64,000 nt of DNA from Bacteroides coprosuis DSM 18011 (GCA_000212915.1 CM001167.1:359780-423779), one strand, 5' to 3'; shown: positions 19,233 through 28,533, counted from the first letter of the stretch. A program made the numbers and translations. Notes: generated from the letters alone by a model not told the origin.

Positions 19233-19246
19233 CGCAGATCGAATAT

Positions 19247-19271
19247 AAAAAAGGGGGAAACCCCTTTTTTT
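19247..19271 (+). terminator. rho-independent terminator after the SIS-domain gene
   Basis: AAAAAAGGGG and CCCCTTTTTT form a perfect stem around a GAAA loop, ending in a T run, 14 bp after the stop codon. Confidence 0.88.
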
Positions 19272-19346
19272 ATTGTGTTAAATATATGATCTTAAGTCTT
19301 TTAAAATACCAAATTAAACTTCACACTATAACTTCATCAAAAAAAG

Positions 19347-19379
19347 TGTCGGTGTCATGATAGTAACATGTCGGTGTCA
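19347..19379. repeat. 22-bp-phased dispersed repeat, copy A (two cores, same orientation)
   Basis: Two perfect copies of TGTCGGTGTCA at 19347-19357 and 19369-19379, start-to-start 22 bp, both on the plus strand. On the other strand the flank shares the 20-mer AGTGCTTTGACACCGACATG with copy C at 58.6 kb. The element lies in a 449-bp non-coding gap (19233-19681), away from the terminator at its left and the promoter at its right. I see no gene in this gap. Confidence 0.8.
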
Positions 19380-19505
19380 AAGCACTCGCTTGCCCCTGAT
19401 AAAGTATTCTCTTAACCTAGACCTAACATGGCTCAAAATTAAATAAGTTCTTATCCTTATCAAACTCAATTGAATTATTTGATTTTAGCGAAAACTCTTT
19501 TCCCG

Positions 19506-19562
19506 TTAACAACCTAATCTTTCATTCCAAAATACGAATTAATCTAAAGTTGTTAATTCGTA
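19506..19562. other. pair of mutually exclusive inverted repeats
   Basis: TACGAATTAA (19533-19542) and TTAATTCGTA (19553-19562) form a perfect 10-bp inverted repeat with a 10-base loop. TTAACAAC (19506-19513) can instead pair with GTTGTTAA (19549-19556), which shares bases with the first hairpin. It lies about 90 bp upstream of the next promoter, in sequence without a gene. Function unknown. Confidence 0.4.
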
Positions 19563-19624
19563 CAAACCCAAGACGCCTAAATTCTCTTAAAAAAATATAT
19601 ACTTTGTCTAATATGTTCTACAAA

Positions 19625-19657
19625 TTTGCACAATGATAAAGCAATGATCTATCTTTG
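19625..19657 (+). promoter_or_regulatory. complete Bacteroidota promoter of the phosphatase-like gene
   Basis: A -33 TTTG at 19625-19628 and a -7 TATCTTTG at 19650-19657 are separated by 21 bp, a good match to the TTTG-N19-21-TAnnTTTG promoter. It rules out the in-frame TTG at 19655 as a start codon. Confidence 0.7.
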
Positions 19658-19681
19658 CGACATCTTACACAAGTTGTTGAC

Positions 19682-20743
19682 ATGTATATTATACGCGCTT
19701 ACTGGATAACATTTTTAATTGTGCTATTTACATCTTGTTCCAAATCATCTCCTCATATATCTATAGGATGTGAAGAAAACGTTGTAGGTAACAATATCAT
19801 TAAGTGGGAAACAACCCCACGTATAGAAGGTTATGTCCGTATTTATGCAGGCAACACACCTCATGGAATTGTAGAAGATATTCCTGTAGGTATGGCTAAG
19901 ATTGATGATCAGAGAATTGTAATCATAAACAATGATCCAACAAAAAGACAATTTTACTCTGTCGTTTTTAATAATGACAGCCGACAAATTGTAGGTAGCA
20001 GAAACATTAATATTCCTAATGTTCAAAATTTCAGAGACCTGGGAGGTTATCGTGTATACTCTATTGACAAAGGAGGAAAATGGGGTAAAGTATATCGTAC
20101 TGGAAATCTTGACGATATAGATCAAAGCGGAATATCAAGATTAAAAAACCTACATGTAAAAACTATTGTTGATCTAAGACCAATTCCTGAGCAAAAGAAA
20201 AATCAGCTTATAGCTAATAACTTTAAAATGGTTTCTATTCCTATTTTTTGTAAAGACAGTCAGTTTCTTCTTGACTTAATAAAAAACAAGGAAATAACTA
20301 GATCCCAGATTAAAGAGATAATGAAAGATGTTTATATTCACTTAATTAGAGATAATAAAGAACAATATAAACAAGTATTCACTCTATTATTGGATGAAAC
20401 AAACTATCCTATCGTTTTCCAATGCCCCACAGGTAAAGAACAAGCAGGAATCATTTCTTACTTACTACTTACCTCCTTGGGTGTCAATGATGAAACGGCA
20501 AGGTTAGACTACCTTCGATCCAATCAATTTTTAGATATTTCTGAAGCCTATGAGTATGCTTCAAACTTATCGAACAACGCACAAGAAGCTCTAACAGCAT
20601 TGGTATTAGCTCAAGAGGAGTATATCAATGCATCGATCCAAGAAATTAAGTCCAGTTACGGTAATGTCGAATCCTTCCTAATGGAAGGTCTTGGGTTCTC
20701 AGAGAGAGATTTAGATAAGCTTCGCTCTATGCTGTTGGAATAA
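19682..20743 (+). CDS. tyrosine-phosphatase-like lipoprotein with an altered P-loop
   Basis: A 353-residue protein: lipoprotein signal with LFTSC, an N-terminal Ig/FnIII-like region (about 25-105), then a tyrosine/serine phosphatase domain starting at NFRDLGGYRV (about 113). The active-site loop, normally a Cys, five residues and Arg as in HCTAGKDR, reads CPTGKEQ: Cys248 is kept but the phosphate-binding Arg is Gln254. The domain is otherwise intact (VDLRPIPEQ). It is likely exported and lipid-anchored, and either inactive or altered in specificity. The start at 19682 follows from the promoter just upstream and the signal peptide. Confidence 0.87.
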   Translation: MYIIRAYWITFLIVLFTSCSKSSPHISIGCEENVVGNNIIKWETTPRIEGYVRIYAGNTPHGIVEDIPVGMAKIDDQRIVIINNDPTKRQFYSVVFNNDSRQIVGSRNINIPNVQNFRDLGGYRVYSIDKGGKWGKVYRTGNLDDIDQSGISRLKNLHVKTIVDLRPIPEQKKNQLIANNFKMVSIPIFCKDSQFLLDLIKNKEITRSQIKEIMKDVYIHLIRDNKEQYKQVFTLLLDETNYPIVFQCPTGKEQAGIISYLLLTSLGVNDETARLDYLRSNQFLDISEAYEYASNLSNNAQEALTALVLAQEEYINASIQEIKSSYGNVESFLMEGLGFSERDLDKLRSMLLE

Positions 20744-20834
20744 TTAAAGACTGTTCCTCCTCCAAACTTTTGCTATTCTTGCACATAGCACTTAAAATCC
20801 GTAACAGTAGATTTTAAAGATTAGAAAACATTTG

Positions 20835-22655
20835 ATGAAAAATTTTGAAGAACTTGGTGTATCTGCTGAGATATTAAAAGCGATCACTGAGATGGGTTAC
20901 GAACACCCTATGCCGGTACAAGAAGAAGTTGTACCTTATTTATTGGGAGAAAACAATGATGTAGTAGCTCTTGCACAAACGGGGACAGGGAAAACAGCAG
21001 CATTTGGTCTACCTATTATACAAAAGGTAGATGTGGAAAACAGAGTACCTCAATCTTTAGTACTTTGTCCTACACGCGAACTTTGCTTACAAATAGCAGA
21101 TGATTTATACAATTACTCAAAATATATTAAGGGATTAAAAGTAATTCCTGTATATGGAGGATCTTCTATAGATAGTCAAATAAGAAGCCTTAAAAGAGGT
21201 GTTCACATTATTGTAGCAACCCCAGGTAGATTATTAGACTTAATGAATCGTGGTACTGTATCTCTTTCAACCATTAAGAATGTAGTAATGGATGAAGCAG
21301 ACGAAATGCTTAATATGGGTTTTACTGAAAGTATCAACTCTATATTACAAGATGTACCAAAAGATAGAAATACTCTGCTTTTCTCAGCAACCATGAGTCC
21401 TGAGATTGCTAGGATATCAAAAAACTATCTACAAAATCCAAAAGAGATTACTATTGGTCGTAAAAACGAGGGTTCACAGAATGTGAAACATGTCGTTTAT
21501 AAAGTTCATGCAAAAGATAAGTATGCTGCTTTAAAACGTATTGCCGATTTTTATCCTCAGATTTATGGCATCATTTTCTGCCGTACCCGTAGAGAAACTC
21601 AAGAAATTGCAGACCTACTTATTAAAGATGGTTACAATGCAGATTCTCTTCATGGAGAGTTGTCACAAGCTCAAAGAGATGCAGTAATGCAGAAATTCCG
21701 TATGAGAAATATTCAACTACTTGTTGCTACAGACGTTGCAGCCAGAGGACTAGACGTAGATGACTTAACCCATGTTATCAACTACGGCTTACCTGACGAT
21801 ACAGAAAGCTATACACACCGTAGCGGACGTACTGGAAGAGCTGGAAAAACGGGTACTTCTATTGCTATTATCAACCTTCGTGAATCGGGCAAACTTCGCG
21901 ATATCGAAAAGATTATAGGTAAGAAGTTTGAAAACGGAGAACTACCTACAGGAGAGCAAATTTGTGAACAACAGATAATTAAAGTAATTGACGAAGTAGA
22001 AAAAGTTAAGGTAAACGAAGAGGAAATAGAACACTTCTTACCAGAAATCTATAGAAAACTTGATTGGCTATCTAAGGAAGACGTTATTAAACGTATGGTA
22101 TCATTAGAGTTTAATAGATTCCTTGAATATTACCAAGACAGAGAAGATATTGAAGCACCAACTGACAATAGAAGAGATCGTAGAGAAAGAAACGACAGAG
22201 GAAATAGTCGTAGACAAGCTCAAGAAGGCTATACTAGATTATTCATTAATTTAGGAAAGACTGATAATTTCTTCCCACATGAATTAATAGACTTATTAAA
22301 TCAAAACACTCGTAGAAGAGTAGAATTAGGTAAAATAGACCTAATGAGAAATTTCTCATTCTTTGAAGTTGAAGAAAGATCAACAAAAGATGTTTTAAAA
22401 GGTCTAAATAACAAACAATGGGGAGATAGAAAAATCGTGGTAGAAGTTGCTAGCGAAAATGATACTCAAGGCAGAAGTAGCAATAGAGGTGGTGACAGAA
22501 CTCAACGTAATAGTAATAGACGTAAACCTAGTAGATCTGAAAGAGGGTATACCTCAGCTAGAGGACCTAAAAAGGCAAAATCTAAGAAAACAGAATTTAG
22601 AGGTGAGCAACCCAATTTTAGCGAAGAGGGTTGGGCCAGAAGATTCCAAAAATAA
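20835..22655 (+). CDS. DEAD-box ATP-dependent RNA helicase (DbpA/DeaD type)
   Basis: RNA helicase acting on structured RNA, probably ribosome precursors. Q motif near MPVQEEVV, Walker A AQTGTGKTAA (about 50), DEAD (about 153-156), SAT (about 184), and HRSGRTGRAGKTG in the C-terminal RecA domain. Residues about 465-550 (YTRLFINLGKTDNF onward) form a DbpA-type RNA-binding domain, followed by a basic Arg/Ser/Gly-rich tail. Length 606 residues from the ATG at 20835; a TTG one codon earlier is in frame. A single gene ending at a strong terminator. Confidence 0.94.
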   Translation: MKNFEELGVSAEILKAITEMGYEHPMPVQEEVVPYLLGENNDVVALAQTGTGKTAAFGLPIIQKVDVENRVPQSLVLCPTRELCLQIADDLYNYSKYIKGLKVIPVYGGSSIDSQIRSLKRGVHIIVATPGRLLDLMNRGTVSLSTIKNVVMDEADEMLNMGFTESINSILQDVPKDRNTLLFSATMSPEIARISKNYLQNPKEITIGRKNEGSQNVKHVVYKVHAKDKYAALKRIADFYPQIYGIIFCRTRRETQEIADLLIKDGYNADSLHGELSQAQRDAVMQKFRMRNIQLLVATDVAARGLDVDDLTHVINYGLPDDTESYTHRSGRTGRAGKTGTSIAIINLRESGKLRDIEKIIGKKFENGELPTGEQICEQQIIKVIDEVEKVKVNEEEIEHFLPEIYRKLDWLSKEDVIKRMVSLEFNRFLEYYQDREDIEAPTDNRRDRRERNDRGNSRRQAQEGYTRLFINLGKTDNFFPHELIDLLNQNTRRRVELGKIDLMRNFSFFEVEERSTKDVLKGLNNKQWGDRKIVVEVASENDTQGRSSNRGGDRTQRNSNRRKPSRSERGYTSARGPKKAKSKKTEFRGEQPNFSEEGWARRFQK

Positions 22656-22666
22656 TTTTACAAAAG

Positions 22667-22698
22667 AAGGAGGAGCTAAGTATAGTTCCTCCTTTTTT
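22667..22698 (+). terminator. rho-independent terminator after the RNA helicase gene
   Basis: AAGGAGGAGCTA pairs with TAGTTCCTCCTT (one G-T wobble) around a 4-base loop, followed by a T run. Confidence 0.87.
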
Positions 22699-22770
22699 CT
22701 TCCCATAAATTTTGATTACCTTACAAAAACTCAAAATAGAAAATTGAAATATTTAGTAAAGTATTTTACA

Positions 22771-22778
22771 TATATTTG
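22771..22778 (+). promoter_or_regulatory. -7 box for the EamA-family gene
   Basis: TATATTTG, a perfect TAnnTTTG match, 26 bp before the ATG at 22805. The promoter therefore looks intact although the gene is broken. Confidence 0.55.
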
Positions 22779-22804
22779 CATTTCATATAATATGCACTAC
22801 TAAA

Positions 22805-23672
22805 ATGACTAAAGAAACAGTTACTGGATTTGTATATGGTTTATTATCCTCATCTACTTTTGGATTAATACCTTTATTTACTCTGCCTGTAATAGCAGAG
22901 GGAATGCAGTTTCCATCTATACTTTTGTATAGATTTATTTTTGCTTGTACTGTATTAGCTCTCATACTTATGGGAAAAGGTATATCACTTAGAATAAAGA
23001 TGAAAGACCTCCCGTCACTGTTACTCCTCGCCGTTTTTTATGATATCTCTTCTTTATTTTTATTTTGGGATATCATTTGATCTCTAACGGTGTAGCCACA
23101 GCAATACATTTTATGTATCCTGTATTCACTACAATACTAATGATGATCCTTTACAAGGAGAAAAAATCAAATTGGCGTATTTTGGCAATCATCATAGCCA
23201 TCATTGGGGTTGCACTTTTATCAATTAGTGGGAGTAAAGAAACTCAACTATCTTTGTCGGGTATCGTAATTGTTCTCATATCGGGATTAGGATATGCATC
23301 ATACTTAGTAGCAGTCAATAAAGTAAACATACAAATGAGTGGATTAAAACTTACTTTCTATGTATTCTTGTTTGGAGGTATTATTTTATTTACTGAATAT
23401 CTTTATTCTCGGGAGTACAACCCATTCCCTCATGGAAATCCTTTGGGTCACTCCTACTACTCGCTATTATACCAACTATTATTTCAAACTTAGCTCTCAT
23501 TCAAGCTATAAAACGAATAGGATCTACCATTACATCTGTTTTAGGAGCAATGGAACCTGTAACAGCAATAACAGTAGGACTTATATTCTTTAATGAAATC
23601 TTCACACTACAGATAGCCATAGGTATCATCCTATTCATATCCGCTGTATTAGTGATTATTCTAAAAAGGTAA
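22805..23672 (+). pseudogene. EamA/DMT-family transporter with two frameshifts
   Basis: Three successive reading frames encode one drug/metabolite transporter of about 289 residues and ten membrane spans. Frame one gives MTKETVTGFVYG to LFLFW; the sequence continues as GYHLISNGVATAIHF in a second frame, and after NPFPHGNPLG as SLLLLAIIPTIISN in a third, ending at TAA 23670-23672. Each shift is a one-base loss at a GGG run (23067-23069 and 23445-23447); adding one G at each restores a full-length frame (868 + 2 = 870 bases). No other stops are seen. Either a very recent pseudogene or two homopolymer sequencing errors; the substrate is unknown. Confidence 0.85.
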
Positions 23673-23699
23673 TTGAACATTATTATAGACTAAAATAAA

Positions 23700-23740
23700 A
23701 AGGACACTTATCTAAAATTCTAGATAGGTGTCCTTCTTGT
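23700..23740. terminator. bidirectional terminator between the EamA and DUF389 genes
   Basis: AAGGACACTTATCTA pairs with TAGATAGGTGTCCTT (one wobble), with A-rich and T-rich flanks, so it can serve both converging genes. Confidence 0.83.
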
Positions 23741-23765
23741 TTTAATCATTGAGATACTCGTAAAT

Positions 23766-25133
23766 CTACTCAAGTATTAATCTAAACTTCTTAGCTCCGA
23801 CTCTTGTTTTAAGCCAATCTTCTAATTTGATTTTTTCTTCCTTATCGAGCTCCTTATTCAAATTTAAAATAGCAAGTGTTACTGTATCGGGCTTCAATGT
23901 CTTCACATCTACTTCTACAGTTTCAGATATAGAGATCTTCTTCACGGAAGGATAAAGAACCATTAATTCGGGTGCAATTTTAGAACTTAGTGAACTATAC
24001 TCTTTATACTTGGCTATAGCCCCTTCAAGACTCTCTATCTTCACTTGTTGATCTTGCAGCTTCATTTGGTTGTCTTTATAGAAATCCTCCATCAAAGAGG
24101 CTTTAATTGACTTCATGTCGGGTGCAGATTCATTCATCCCTTGTATAACAACTAAACGAGCGTCATTTAACTTATATTTTGGCATTCTTTGGCGAGCTAT
24201 ATTTATAGAGGCTTCAGGTACTTCAGCTCCAATTAACACAACACGAATTTCTTTCTGTTTAGTAGAATCATTCTGCCCTATCGACCGGTTAATAATTTGA
24301 GTATTATCAAACGTAAGTTCTTCCGTAATAAATCGTGTAGCAGCACCCTTAAATACAGTTTCTTTAATAATACCTACAGTTAAATAGATCGCAGGTACCA
24401 TAGTAGCAACCACTATGAAAACAATATATTTACGCACCTTTAATTCTCTAGATTTATCAACAAACTCTTTTGCCCTAAAGTGCATCACTCGAACACCCAA
24501 ATAAGTTGCTACTGATATGAACACAGAATTTATAAAATAAAGATAAAATGCACCTAAGAAAAAAGCGAGATTACCTGTAGCTAAGCCATAACCAGCTGTA
24601 CATAAAGGAGGCATAAGTGCTGTAGCAATAGCCACACCAGGTATCACATTTCCTTTCTCTTTTGTAGACAAAGCTACTACTCCAGCAAGTCCACCAAACA
24701 AAGCAATAAAAACATCATAAATATTTGGTGACGTACGCGCTAGCAATTCAGATTGAGCCTCTGCTAAAGGCGATAATAAAAAGAATACTGTTGACGTTAC
24801 TACACTAAATGCTGTCGTAATTAAAAAGCTCTTGAAAGAGCGTTTCATTAACTCAAAATCATTTATACCTACAGCTAGTCCTATCCCCATAATGGGTCCC
24901 ATTAAAGGGGAAATAAGCATAGCACCAATAATTACAGCGGTAGAGTTTACATTCAAACCTAAAGAGGCCATGAATGTAGCAAATATCAAAATCCATAGAT
25001 TTGCACCCTTAAAACTGACTCCTTTACGAATACTCTCTACGGTGAGCTGTTCATTGTCTTTATCCTTGTGTAGATCTAAATATTCTTTTACAAAAGATCT
25101 AACCGCAAATACATTTCTTTTATCAGTACTCAT
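23766..25133 (-). CDS. DUF389 domain membrane protein (TIGR00341-like)
   Basis: A 455-residue protein. The first half has about six membrane spans with the DUF389 signature NVNSTAVIIGAMLISPLMGP (about 60-80). The second half (about 240-455) is a soluble domain of unknown role with a short coiled-coil-like stretch (LQDQQVKIESLEGAIAKYKE). The family has no settled function. It is the last gene of a minus-strand operon ruvB, flippase, DUF389, with 2 bp between it and the flippase gene. Confidence 0.9.
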   Translation of the reverse strand: MSTDKRNVFAVRSFVKEYLDLHKDKDNEQLTVESIRKGVSFKGANLWILIFATFMASLGLNVNSTAVIIGAMLISPLMGPIMGIGLAVGINDFELMKRSFKSFLITTAFSVVTSTVFFLLSPLAEAQSELLARTSPNIYDVFIALFGGLAGVVALSTKEKGNVIPGVAIATALMPPLCTAGYGLATGNLAFFLGAFYLYFINSVFISVATYLGVRVMHFRAKEFVDKSRELKVRKYIVFIVVATMVPAIYLTVGIIKETVFKGAATRFITEELTFDNTQIINRSIGQNDSTKQKEIRVVLIGAEVPEASINIARQRMPKYKLNDARLVVIQGMNESAPDMKSIKASLMEDFYKDNQMKLQDQQVKIESLEGAIAKYKEYSSLSSKIAPELMVLYPSVKKISISETVEVDVKTLKPDTVTLAILNLNKELDKEEKIKLEDWLKTRVGAKKFRLILE

Positions 25134-25135
25134 AT

Positions 25136-26656
25136 TTACTTCTTAATAAAACGGTTAATAATAGGTATTCTTGCCAACGGCAAATCCTTTTTAACTACAT
25201 AAGTTACATATAATAATATCAATATTGTTCTATATAGCATTCTTAAATAGAAATTTTCTATTTCTATTTGAGTTCCTAAAAGATAAAGTACGAAAGCCAA
25301 ACCGATATAAATACCTATTTCCTTCAAGTTGTAAGGGATTGGATTTTTCTTCTGTCCTACAATATAAGACAATAACGTCATCACACCGTACCCTACTACT
25401 CCTGCCCAAGCACAGCCCATATAGCTATATTTTGGAATCCATAGCAGATTAAGAACAATAATAATTACGCAACCTATTATAGAGAAATAAGCGCCCCACT
25501 TAGTTTGCTCAATTAGTTTATACCAGTAAGCTAGATTAAAGAAGACTCCTATCAATATCTCTGTCACCATTACGATAGGCACAACACGAAGTCCTTCCCA
25601 ATATCCAGGCTGAATAATATAACGTATAATGTCCATATAAAAAACGACACCTAAAAAGCCGAGCAATGTAAAGATGAGAAAGAATTTCATTACCTCTGCA
25701 TACGTTTGCCTTCCATCTCCTTCTTTATTTTTACTAAACACAAAAGGTTCATAAGCATATCTAAATGCTTGTGTACACATACCCATTATCATTGCAATCT
25801 TACTCGTGGCTCCATAAATACCCAATTCTACGTAACCTTTGTCTGCATCTGGATATACTAAAGGAAATATTATTTTATCAAAAGTCTGACTCAAAACACC
25901 TGCTACGCCTAAAATAAGAACAGGGAATGAGTACTTAAAAATTCTCTTAAATAATGCTTTATCAAAAATATACTCCATTCCTTTTAACTCTGGAATAAAG
26001 AATAATAACTGCATAGATGTTGCTATTAAATTGGCAACAAATACGTATCTTTCTAAGTATTGTGGATCATACCAAGTAAATAAATCGGGAGCCAATGGTT
26101 GCAAATAAGGAACCCATACCAAGAAGAATAAATTCAGTATGATATTACATCCAATAAAAAAGAGTTTTATTCCAGCAAACTTAATAGGTCTATTCTTATA
26201 CCTTAAGTATGCAAATAAGATACTCATAAAAGCATCCATAGCCACCACAACCATCATCATACCCAGATACTCGGGGTGAGCATCATACTCCAATAGATGG
26301 GCTATAGAATCTAAGTTTAACAAACAAAGTAAAACAAAGACTAGAGAAGTTACCCCCACTGCAATCAGAATAGTAGAGAATACTTTCTTTGGATTTTCTT
26401 TTTGTTTATTGGCATAGTAAAAGAAACCTGTTTCCATTCCATAAGTTAGAATGACCAACAGAAGAGCTATAAGTGCATACATATTAGACACCACGCCGTA
26501 GCTCCCACTTTCAACAGGCATTTTATAAGAATATAAAGGAACTAGGAGATAATTCAGGAAGCGACCCACGATGCTGCTCACTCCATAAATCATGATATCT
26601 TTCACTAGTTTCTTACCGTCATTTTTAGGAACACCTAATTTTGATTGATTAGTCAT
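25136..26656 (-). CDS. oligosaccharide flippase family protein (MOP superfamily, Wzx-like)
   Basis: A 506-residue inner-membrane protein with about 14 predicted spans, of the polysaccharide-biosynthesis export family that flips lipid-linked sugars. Typical elements are DIMIYGVSSIVGRFLNYLLVPLYS at the N terminus and repeated spans such as ALIALLLVILTYGMETGFFYYAN. It sits 21 bp after ruvB and 2 bp before the DUF389 gene. There are no glycosyltransferases nearby, so its glycan substrate cannot be inferred. Confidence 0.9.
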   Translation of the reverse strand: MTNQSKLGVPKNDGKKLVKDIMIYGVSSIVGRFLNYLLVPLYSYKMPVESGSYGVVSNMYALIALLLVILTYGMETGFFYYANKQKENPKKVFSTILIAVGVTSLVFVLLCLLNLDSIAHLLEYDAHPEYLGMMMVVVAMDAFMSILFAYLRYKNRPIKFAGIKLFFIGCNIILNLFFLVWVPYLQPLAPDLFTWYDPQYLERYVFVANLIATSMQLLFFIPELKGMEYIFDKALFKRIFKYSFPVLILGVAGVLSQTFDKIIFPLVYPDADKGYVELGIYGATSKIAMIMGMCTQAFRYAYEPFVFSKNKEGDGRQTYAEVMKFFLIFTLLGFLGVVFYMDIIRYIIQPGYWEGLRVVPIVMVTEILIGVFFNLAYWYKLIEQTKWGAYFSIIGCVIIIVLNLLWIPKYSYMGCAWAGVVGYGVMTLLSYIVGQKKNPIPYNLKEIGIYIGLAFVLYLLGTQIEIENFYLRMLYRTILILLYVTYVVKKDLPLARIPIINRFIKK

Positions 26657-26677
26657 TTATCCGGTTTGTGCTAAAGT

Positions 26678-27700
26678 CTAAAATAGAGATTGTTGTTTTG
26701 ATTGAAACTCTCTTCCTAAATGTTTATAAGCAAGAGGTGTTACTTCCCTTCCACGAGGAGTACGTTTTATAAAACCTTCTTTTATTAAAAAAGGCTCATA
26801 TACCTCTTCAATAGTTCCTGGGTCTTCACCTAAAGCTGTAGCAATAGTAGTTAGTCCCACAGGACCACCATCAAACTTATCGATAACAGTACAAAGAATC
26901 TTGTTGTCTATTTCATCCAAGCCATATTTATCAATATTTAAAGCCTCAAGTGCATATTGAGCTATTTTAATATCTATAGAGCCATCACCCTTCACTTGTG
27001 CAAAATCACGTACTCGTCTAAGTAAAGCATTACAAATACGTGGGGTACCCCTACTGCGAGATGCAATTTCTGCAGCAGCTTGATCATCACAAGGAACGTC
27101 TAATATAGCTGCAGATCGTTTAATAATAGTAGTTAATACATCATCGTCATAATATTCTAAGTGAAGATTAATTCCAAAACGGGCACGAAGAGGTGCTGTC
27201 AACAACCCACTTCTAGTCGTTGCCCCAACCAAGGTAAAAGGATTTAACTCAAGTTGGATGCTTCTAGCTGAAGGTCCTTTATCTATCATGATATCGATAC
27301 GATAATCTTCCATAGCAGAATACAAATACTCTTCTACCACTGGAGACAATCGATGTATTTCATCAATAAACAAGACATCATTAGGCTCCAAGCTTGTCAA
27401 AACACCAGCTAAATCTCCAGGCTTATCTAATACTGGACCTGATGTAACTTTAAAGCCTACTTCTAATTCATTTGCAATAATATTTGATAGGGTTGTTTTA
27501 CCCAAACCAGGAGGTCCATGAAGGAGGACATGATCCAAAGCTTCAGCCCTCAAACGGGCAGCTTTTACGAATATAGTTAAGTTCTCAACCACCTTATCTT
27601 GACCATTAAAATCAGAAAAAGAAAGAGGACGCAAAGCATTCTCAAATTCCTTTTCACGAGTGGTTAGCTGGTGATCTCTTATATCAAAATTTTCTTCCAT
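26678..27700 (-). CDS. ruvB: Holliday junction branch migration ATPase RuvB
   Basis: Hexameric AAA+ motor that drives Holliday junction migration with RuvA. Walker [11 protein letters not shown], Walker [10 protein letters not shown], sensor GATTRSG, arginine finger RARFG and the C-terminal winged helix [22 protein letters not shown]...RTPRGREVT are all present. I start at the ATG at 27700 (MEENFDIRD), giving 340 residues; the longer frame up to 27769 would start upstream of the promoter box. ruvA and ruvC are not in the window. Confidence 0.96.
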   Translation of the reverse strand: MEENFDIRDHQLTTREKEFENALRPLSFSDFNGQDKVVENLTIFVKAARLRAEALDHVLLHGPPGLGKTTLSNIIANELEVGFKVTSGPVLDKPGDLAGVLTSLEPNDVLFIDEIHRLSPVVEEYLYSAMEDYRIDIMIDKGPSARSIQLELNPFTLVGATTRSGLLTAPLRARFGINLHLEYYDDDVLTTIIKRSAAILDVPCDDQAAAEIASRSRGTPRICNALLRRVRDFAQVKGDGSIDIKIAQYALEALNIDKYGLDEIDNKILCTVIDKFDGGPVGLTTIATALGEDPGTIEEVYEPFLIKEGFIKRTPRGREVTPLAYKHLGREFQSKQQSLF

Positions 27701-27720
27701 TCTAATTAATTTATCCCAAA

Positions 27721-27728
27721 CAAAGGTA
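27721..27728 (-). promoter_or_regulatory. -7 box of the ruvB operon
   Basis: On the minus strand the sequence is TACCTTTG, a perfect TAnnTTTG match 20 bp before the ruvB ATG. This supports the short ruvB start. Confidence 0.57.
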
Positions 27729-27970
27729 TAAAAGAATATACATTTAAGCCGGAGTTTAACTAAAAACATATTGCCCAGTTAAAACGTTGGCAAGTACCAG
27801 CTAAATTTATTTACTTCAGGTTATTCAAACACTTTCAAGTAAGTGCTATTTGCACATTACTGTTTGTAAATCAAGGTGTAAAGCTTTTAAAAGATAATAA
27901 TAATATGCCGTTTAAAGGTCGGTTTAAAGCAAAATAAGTTAAAAAGCAATCACAAACGAAAAGTTATTCC
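27729..27970. other. non-coding gap between ruvB and ybeY with a phased GTTTAAAG pair
   Basis: No gene is apparent in the divergent gap between ruvB and ybeY. It holds two copies of GTTTAAAG (27910-27917 and 27922-27929) spaced 12 bp apart, about one helical turn, some 45 bp upstream of the ybeY -7 box. They could be an operator, but this is weak. Confidence 0.3.
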
Positions 27971-27978
27971 TAAATTTG
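27971..27978 (+). promoter_or_regulatory. -7 box for ybeY
   Basis: TAAATTTG matches TAnnTTTG and lies 64 bp before the ybeY start chosen at 28043. Confidence 0.5.
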
Positions 27979-28042
27979 TACGAAAACAAAGCCATAGGGT
28001 AAAATGTCTTGGGGTTGTTTTCAACAAATTGCATTTATCACT

Positions 28043-28483
28043 ATGATTATTACTTACCATACTGAAGGGGTAGAAATGCCCATTATTAATGAGAAACTTA
28101 TCCAGGAATGGATAAAAGAAGTAGCCACTAAATATCAAAGAAGAGCTGGAGAGATAGCTTATATCTTTTGCTCTGATGAGAAAATTTTAGAGGTCAACCG
28201 CACATATCTTCAACACGACTACTACACAGACATTATTACTTTTGATTATTGTAAAGGGAATATTATATCGGGAGATTTATTTATCAGTTTAGACACGGTA
28301 AAAACCAATTCCGAGCAATTCAACACGCCCTATAATGAAGAGCTACACAGAACCATTATTCATGGTATATTACACCTCTGTGGTATAAATGATAAAGGGC
28401 CAGGAGAAAGAGAAATTATGGAGCAAGCTGAAAACGAAGCTCTAACAATTTATAAAAGAATTGCACATATCTCCTCTTTTTAA
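28043..28483 (+). CDS. ybeY: rRNA maturation endoribonuclease YbeY
   Basis: Metal-dependent single-strand RNase involved in 16S rRNA 3'-end maturation and ribosome quality control. Conserved blocks: EIAYIFCSDEKILEVNRTYL, HDYYTDIITFDY, ISGDLFISL and the metal motif HGILHLCGINDKGPGE. The classical third His of the motif is replaced here, as I recall for other Bacteroidales YbeY proteins. I use the ATG at 28043 (MIITYHTEGVEMP, 146 residues), which matches relatives better than the in-frame ATG at 28004. mnmG follows after 50 bp. Confidence 0.93.
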   Translation: MIITYHTEGVEMPIINEKLIQEWIKEVATKYQRRAGEIAYIFCSDEKILEVNRTYLQHDYYTDIITFDYCKGNIISGDLFISLDTVKTNSEQFNTPYNEELHRTIIHGILHLCGINDKGPGEREIMEQAENEALTIYKRIAHISSF

Positions 28484-28533
28484 AAAACATTCAACAGGTA
28501 CGTTTAGTGTACTGATTTAAACTAGATTTTCAG

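Noticed and set aside
19655-19681. Upstream TTG start for the phosphatase-like gene
   Set aside because: The TTG is part of the promoter -7 box TATCTTTG, so it is not in the transcript; the ATG at 19682 gives a proper lipoprotein signal.
28400-28440. YbeY missing the third His of its metal motif as evidence of an inactive enzyme
   Set aside because: The HGILHLCGINDKGPGE form is, to my knowledge, the normal one in Bacteroidales, so it is a lineage feature and not a loss.
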